Source of the DNA: Spirochaetaceae bacterium
GTDB lineage: Bacteria > Spirochaetota > Spirochaetia > Treponematales > Breznakiellaceae
DNA: 26,625 nt
Assembly (NCBI GenBank): GCA_031256815.1
Contig: JAIRPU010000104.1
Span: 1 to 26,625, forward strand
Direction of reading: 5' to 3'
Part shown: one piece after another, positions 24,153 through 26,625 of the stretch
How the letters are laid out: each line of letters begins with the position of its first letter
Position numbering within the stretch: the stretch's first letter is position 1
The notes under the pieces: generated by a model
What the model was told of the DNA's origin: nothing
Databases searched by the model: none
The model's input: only the letters and a program-made list of their open reading frames with translations
Position numbers and translations under genes: made by a program

Positions 24153-24842
24153 CTAGCTATCATCCTTTTTTAGCATCGTCTGTATCGCCTGAGCGACCTT
24201 TTTTCCATCAACATTAGGCCCCAAATCACTCAAATCTATATTTTTTTCCGGTTTTTTGCCTACAGACAGCTCAACATTTCCCAAAGAAACTACTTCTTCC
24301 TGTTCAGGAGCCGCTTTAAGGCCTGGCAAACCGGGCGCAAAGTCCGCCGCGTTAAAATCAATGTTTTCCGCAGCAGAGCTAACTAACCCTGCTTTATTAT
24401 ATTCAAGGCCAGCATTTTGTTCTAGTGGGTTAAGCAAAAAATCACCGGCATTGGTTTGAACTTCTGTTTTTGGATTTTGAACCCCAGAATCTGCATATTG
24501 AGCCTCTGAACCGGCGGCATTATCCGTGTTTAATCCGGCACTAAACTCCTCCCCGGCACTGTAAACACCTGCCGTTTTGTTATCGTTTATTGCGCCGTCA
24601 ACCTCGTCTGTTGCAGGCATTAACCCGTCAGAAAAATCTCCGAATTCTTCTTCCTCTTCTTTGTCCAAAAATTTTTTGTAAATAATAAAAAAAAAGGCTG
24701 ATAGAACAAAGAATAGCGCCGCAAAAAACAAAGCGCGCAGCGAAGCAAAGCCGATTTTTGTCCCGTTTATAACCCCAAGAATAAAGGATATTAAAAACGC
24801 GGTTAATGCAACGATACAAAATCTGGCAATTCTAAACAGCAC
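24153..24842 (-). CDS. Two-TM acidic membrane protein upstream of the flagellar sigma factor
   Basis: The 229-residue product has two hydrophobic helices at about 5-26 and 34-55, then KKFLDKEEEEEF and a long acidic, Ala/Asn-rich, probably disordered tail (60-185). It ends in an ordered-looking segment (VELSVGKKPEKNIDLSDLG, then DGKKVAQAIQTMLKKDDS). Both termini should face the cytoplasm. No family is recognised. Position directly before the sigma factor, with 2 bases between, suggests a link with flagellar control or assembly, but this rests on location only. The start is GTG 24842, 12 bases after the helicase stop, with AAAGG 8 bases upstream overlapping that stop. Confidence 0.72.
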   Translation of the reverse strand: MLFRIARFCIVALTAFLISFILGVINGTKIGFASLRALFFAALFFVLSAFFFIIYKKFLDKEEEEEFGDFSDGLMPATDEVDGAINDNKTAGVYSAGEEFSAGLNTDNAAGSEAQYADSGVQNPKTEVQTNAGDFLLNPLEQNAGLEYNKAGLVSSAAENIDFNAADFAPGLPGLKAAPEQEEVVSLGNVELSVGKKPEKNIDLSDLGPNVDGKKVAQAIQTMLKKDDS

Positions 24843-24854
24843 AATTTTAACCTT

Positions 24855-26453
24855 TTATGAAGCTCCTGGTTTTTTTTTGAAGATTGAAACTATTTTTGTA
24901 AAAAGTCCTGTTTTGGCAGGCGAATTCGGCCGGGCGCTTACTGCCTGTTCTTTTTTTGGGGGAAATTGTTTGATGTCATTCTTTTTATTGGACCGGCGTT
25001 TATTCCTTGAACGCCGGGGTTTTTCAGTATTTACGCCGCTTTCGGAATTAGCGGGTTTTTGTCCGGCTGTTTGTTTATTGGCGTTTTTACCGCCGTATTT
25101 TTTTTCGTAATAAGCCTTGCGTTCTTCAAGCGAAAGCTCCAAAAGCTTCGGTTTTGCTGCCTGCCGGCTGTTTGAATTTTCGTTTTCGCGCTGTACCGCA
25201 TCCTGCCGTTTTTCGCTGCCTTCATGTTTTCTGCCGCCCCTTTTGCGTTTGTCGCCATGCCTGTACTCTTTGCCGGAATCGTCTCTTGTTCTTTCATCAA
25301 AGCGCCGTCTTTTTTCTTCTTCCGCATAGAGCGGCTCGCCTGCAATTTCCGAAGGAATCTTTATGCCAATATAACGTTCTATGTCGGTTAGTTCATAAAC
25401 ATCCTGCTCGCTTGCAAATGATATGGCCTTGCCGTTTTTGCCGGCGCGGGCTGTTCTGCCTATTCGGTGTACATAATTTTCGGCTTCTACAGGAAGGTCG
25501 TAGTTTACCACCAAAGCAAGCCCTTCAATATCAATTCCACGCGCGGCAACGTCTGTAGCGGCAAGATAGCGAAATTTACCCGCTTTAAAGTCGTCTATAA
25601 GCGAAAGCCGTTTTTTTTGCGGTAAATCTCCAGAAATGAATTCACAGTTTATCCCATTTGAATGAAGCCGGCGCGCTACAACCTCTACATAGCGTTTTGT
25701 GTTGCAAAAAATTATTGCGCTTTCCGGCTGTTTGTTGCGCAGTATTCCCAAAAGCAGCGAAAATTTTTTTTCACTTGGAACATGATAAAGCAGCTGTTCA
25801 ATTTCTTCAACGGTAATATGTTCGGGTTCAATTTCAATTTCCACAGGCTCTTTTGTATATTCAAGCGCAAGATTTTTAACATAAACATTAAGGGTTGCGC
25901 TAAAAAGCATTGTTTGCCGGCGTTCGGGAGGCGGCACTACTTTTATTAACTTGCGTAAATCGGGGTAAAACCCCATATCGAACATTCTGTCCGCTTCATC
26001 CAGCACCAAAAACGCTATGTCGGCAAGATTCATTTCGCCGCCGGCGTTAAGGTCAAGCACACGGCCGGGAGTTCCAACAAGAATATCTACATCTTTCCGC
26101 AGCAAAGACTGCTGCCCGCCATAGCCTACCCCGCCATAAAAACTTCCAATTTTGTAGGGAAGATACTTTCCAAGCAGTTTTGCTTCTTCTTCAACTTGAA
26201 CAGCAAGTTCACGTGTGGGAACCATAATCAGCGCCTTGCGCCCTTTAAGCGCCGGGTCGTTAAAAAGACGCTGAAAAATAACGATTAAGAACGCGGCTGT
26301 TTTACCGGTTCCGGTTTGAGATTGAACGTAGAGGTCGCGCCCGTCGAGCCCAAGTTCGATGACTTTTTCCTGCACCGGCATAGCGTCAACATAGCCTGCA
26401 TCCGCAAGCGCCCGCTTTAGATCATCCGGCAAATTAAATAATTGAAATTTCAT
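24855..26453 (-). CDS. DEAD-box RNA helicase with basic C-terminal tail
   Basis: From ATG 26453 the protein is 532 residues. Canonical motifs appear in order: Q motif (FQLFNLPDDLKRALADAGY...PVQEKVI, 3-32), Walker A SQTGTGKT at 45-52, PTRELAVQ, TPGRVLDL, DEAD at 152-155, SAT, then IIFCNTKRYVEV, ATDVAARGIDIEGL and YVHRIGRTARAGKNG. After about residue 385 comes a lysine/arginine-rich low-complexity tail that probably binds RNA. It resembles RhlE/CshA-type helicases acting in ribosome assembly or mRNA turnover; the exact subtype is not clear. The frame is open to 26597, but those extra 48 residues come from the GC-rich repeat island and lie upstream of the promoter. It heads the unit with the membrane protein, sigma factor and fapA. 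Confidence 0.93.
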   Translation of the reverse strand: MKFQLFNLPDDLKRALADAGYVDAMPVQEKVIELGLDGRDLYVQSQTGTGKTAAFLIVIFQRLFNDPALKGRKALIMVPTRELAVQVEEEAKLLGKYLPYKIGSFYGGVGYGGQQSLLRKDVDILVGTPGRVLDLNAGGEMNLADIAFLVLDEADRMFDMGFYPDLRKLIKVVPPPERRQTMLFSATLNVYVKNLALEYTKEPVEIEIEPEHITVEEIEQLLYHVPSEKKFSLLLGILRNKQPESAIIFCNTKRYVEVVARRLHSNGINCEFISGDLPQKKRLSLIDDFKAGKFRYLAATDVAARGIDIEGLALVVNYDLPVEAENYVHRIGRTARAGKNGKAISFASEQDVYELTDIERYIGIKIPSEIAGEPLYAEEEKRRRFDERTRDDSGKEYRHGDKRKRGGRKHEGSEKRQDAVQRENENSNSRQAAKPKLLELSLEERKAYYEKKYGGKNANKQTAGQKPANSESGVNTEKPRRSRNKRRSNKKNDIKQFPPKKEQAVSARPNSPAKTGLFTKIVSIFKKKPGAS

Positions 26454-26463
26454 ACTAAAGCTT

Positions 26464-26492
26464 ATAATACCAAAAAGCCACTTGCTAAATAA
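26464..26492 (-). promoter_or_regulatory. Candidate promoter of the helicase-fliA-fapA unit
   Basis: On the minus strand TTATTT (26492-26487) and TATTAT (26469-26464) are spaced by 17 bases, with TGG before the -10 forming an extended -10. Transcription would begin near 26457, about 4 bases before the ATG at 26453, and no Shine-Dalgarno is present, so the mRNA would be nearly leaderless. The -35 is weak. Confidence 0.45.
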
Positions 26493-26502
26493 GTAGCACG
26501 AA

Positions 26503-26625
26503 GCGCAGGGGCGGCCGGGGGCTGCTGCTGGATGGCCGCGCCCGCTGCGCTGGCAAACGATGCTGGCAAACGATGGCAGCCGCGCGGAGCGCGGCATTGT
26601 CGCCAGCCCGCGGCCTGCGCAAGCG
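26503..26625. repeat. GC-rich island of nested inverted repeats (REP/MITE-like), right edge cut by window end
   Basis: Composition jumps to very high GC. Inverted arms are nested: GCGCAGG (26503-26509) with CCTGCGC (26614-26620), GGCCGCG (26534-26540) with CGCGGCC (26609-26615), GCTGGC (26549-26554 or 26562-26567) with GCCAGC (26602-26607), and a central perfect hairpin GCCGCGC-GGA-GCGCGGC at 26579-26595. The second outer arm overlaps the first by two bases, so not all stems form together. No gene is convincing here. It is best described as a non-coding palindromic repeat element, possibly multi-copy. Confidence 0.6.
26549..26574. repeat. Perfect 13-bp tandem repeat (two copies)
   Basis: GCTGGCAAACGAT occurs at 26549-26561 and again at 26562-26574 with no mismatch, inside the GC-rich island. 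It could result from slippage and might vary in copy number between strains. Confidence 0.85.

Noticed and set aside
26503..26625. Structured RNA gene or CRISPR-like array in the GC-rich island
   Set aside because: There are only two tandem units with no spacers. No tRNA, rRNA or known ncRNA pattern was recognised, and the palindromes fit a repeat element better.

Overview
The window looks like chromosomal DNA of a treponeme-type spirochaete. The support is a WhiG/FliA-type flagellar sigma factor encoded directly before a FapA (DUF342) protein, many small lipoproteins with relaxed spirochaetal lipoboxes, numerous TPR envelope proteins, and tightly packed genes. Composition by eye is moderate in GC, except for a very GC-rich repeat island at the right edge. 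No rRNA, tRNA or CRISPR array was seen. The longest gene-free stretch is about 170 bases, at the right edge.

Left part (1-9473, all + strand). The window opens in the last 33 codons of an insertion-sequence transposase. A good promoter lies a few bases beyond it and drives ygfK (Fe-S/flavin oxidoreductase). The next genes are a DinG-type helicase, an anaerobic-RNR-activase-like radical SAM protein, queA (queuosine), an orphan trpD with its own promoter, and a COG2509-like FAD protein. Overlapping or nearly abutting reading frames suggest two transcription units, ygfK-dinG-radical SAM-queA and trpD-FAD protein.

Envelope part (9474-19039). A + strand operon encodes three lipoproteins and a TolC-type outer-membrane channel, with no pump or adaptor in view. 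It converges, with 3 bases between stop codons, on a six-gene minus-strand operon. In transcription order that operon encodes an amidohydrolase, a cyclic-nucleotide-binding-fold protein with a TPR tail, a Crp-like regulator, a periplasmic TPR protein, a secreted protein of unknown function, and a membrane-anchored TPR protein. Its promoter is back to back with that of a compositionally different putative lipoprotein gene at 19135.

Right part (19135-26625). The lipoprotein gene runs into a short, divergent QueG-like Fe-S protein that starts with TTG. This converges on a minus-strand unit whose transcription order is DEAD-box RNA helicase, two-TM acidic membrane protein, whiG/fliA, fapA. Upstream of the helicase is a GC-rich island of nested inverted repeats and a 13-bp tandem repeat. 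It is probably non-coding and would produce a false N-terminal extension of the helicase.

The least explained parts are the lipoprotein/TolC operon, the cyclic-nucleotide/TPR/periplasmic operon, the odd QueG-like protein and the GC-rich island. Nothing here is clearly a complete novel defence or biosynthetic system.
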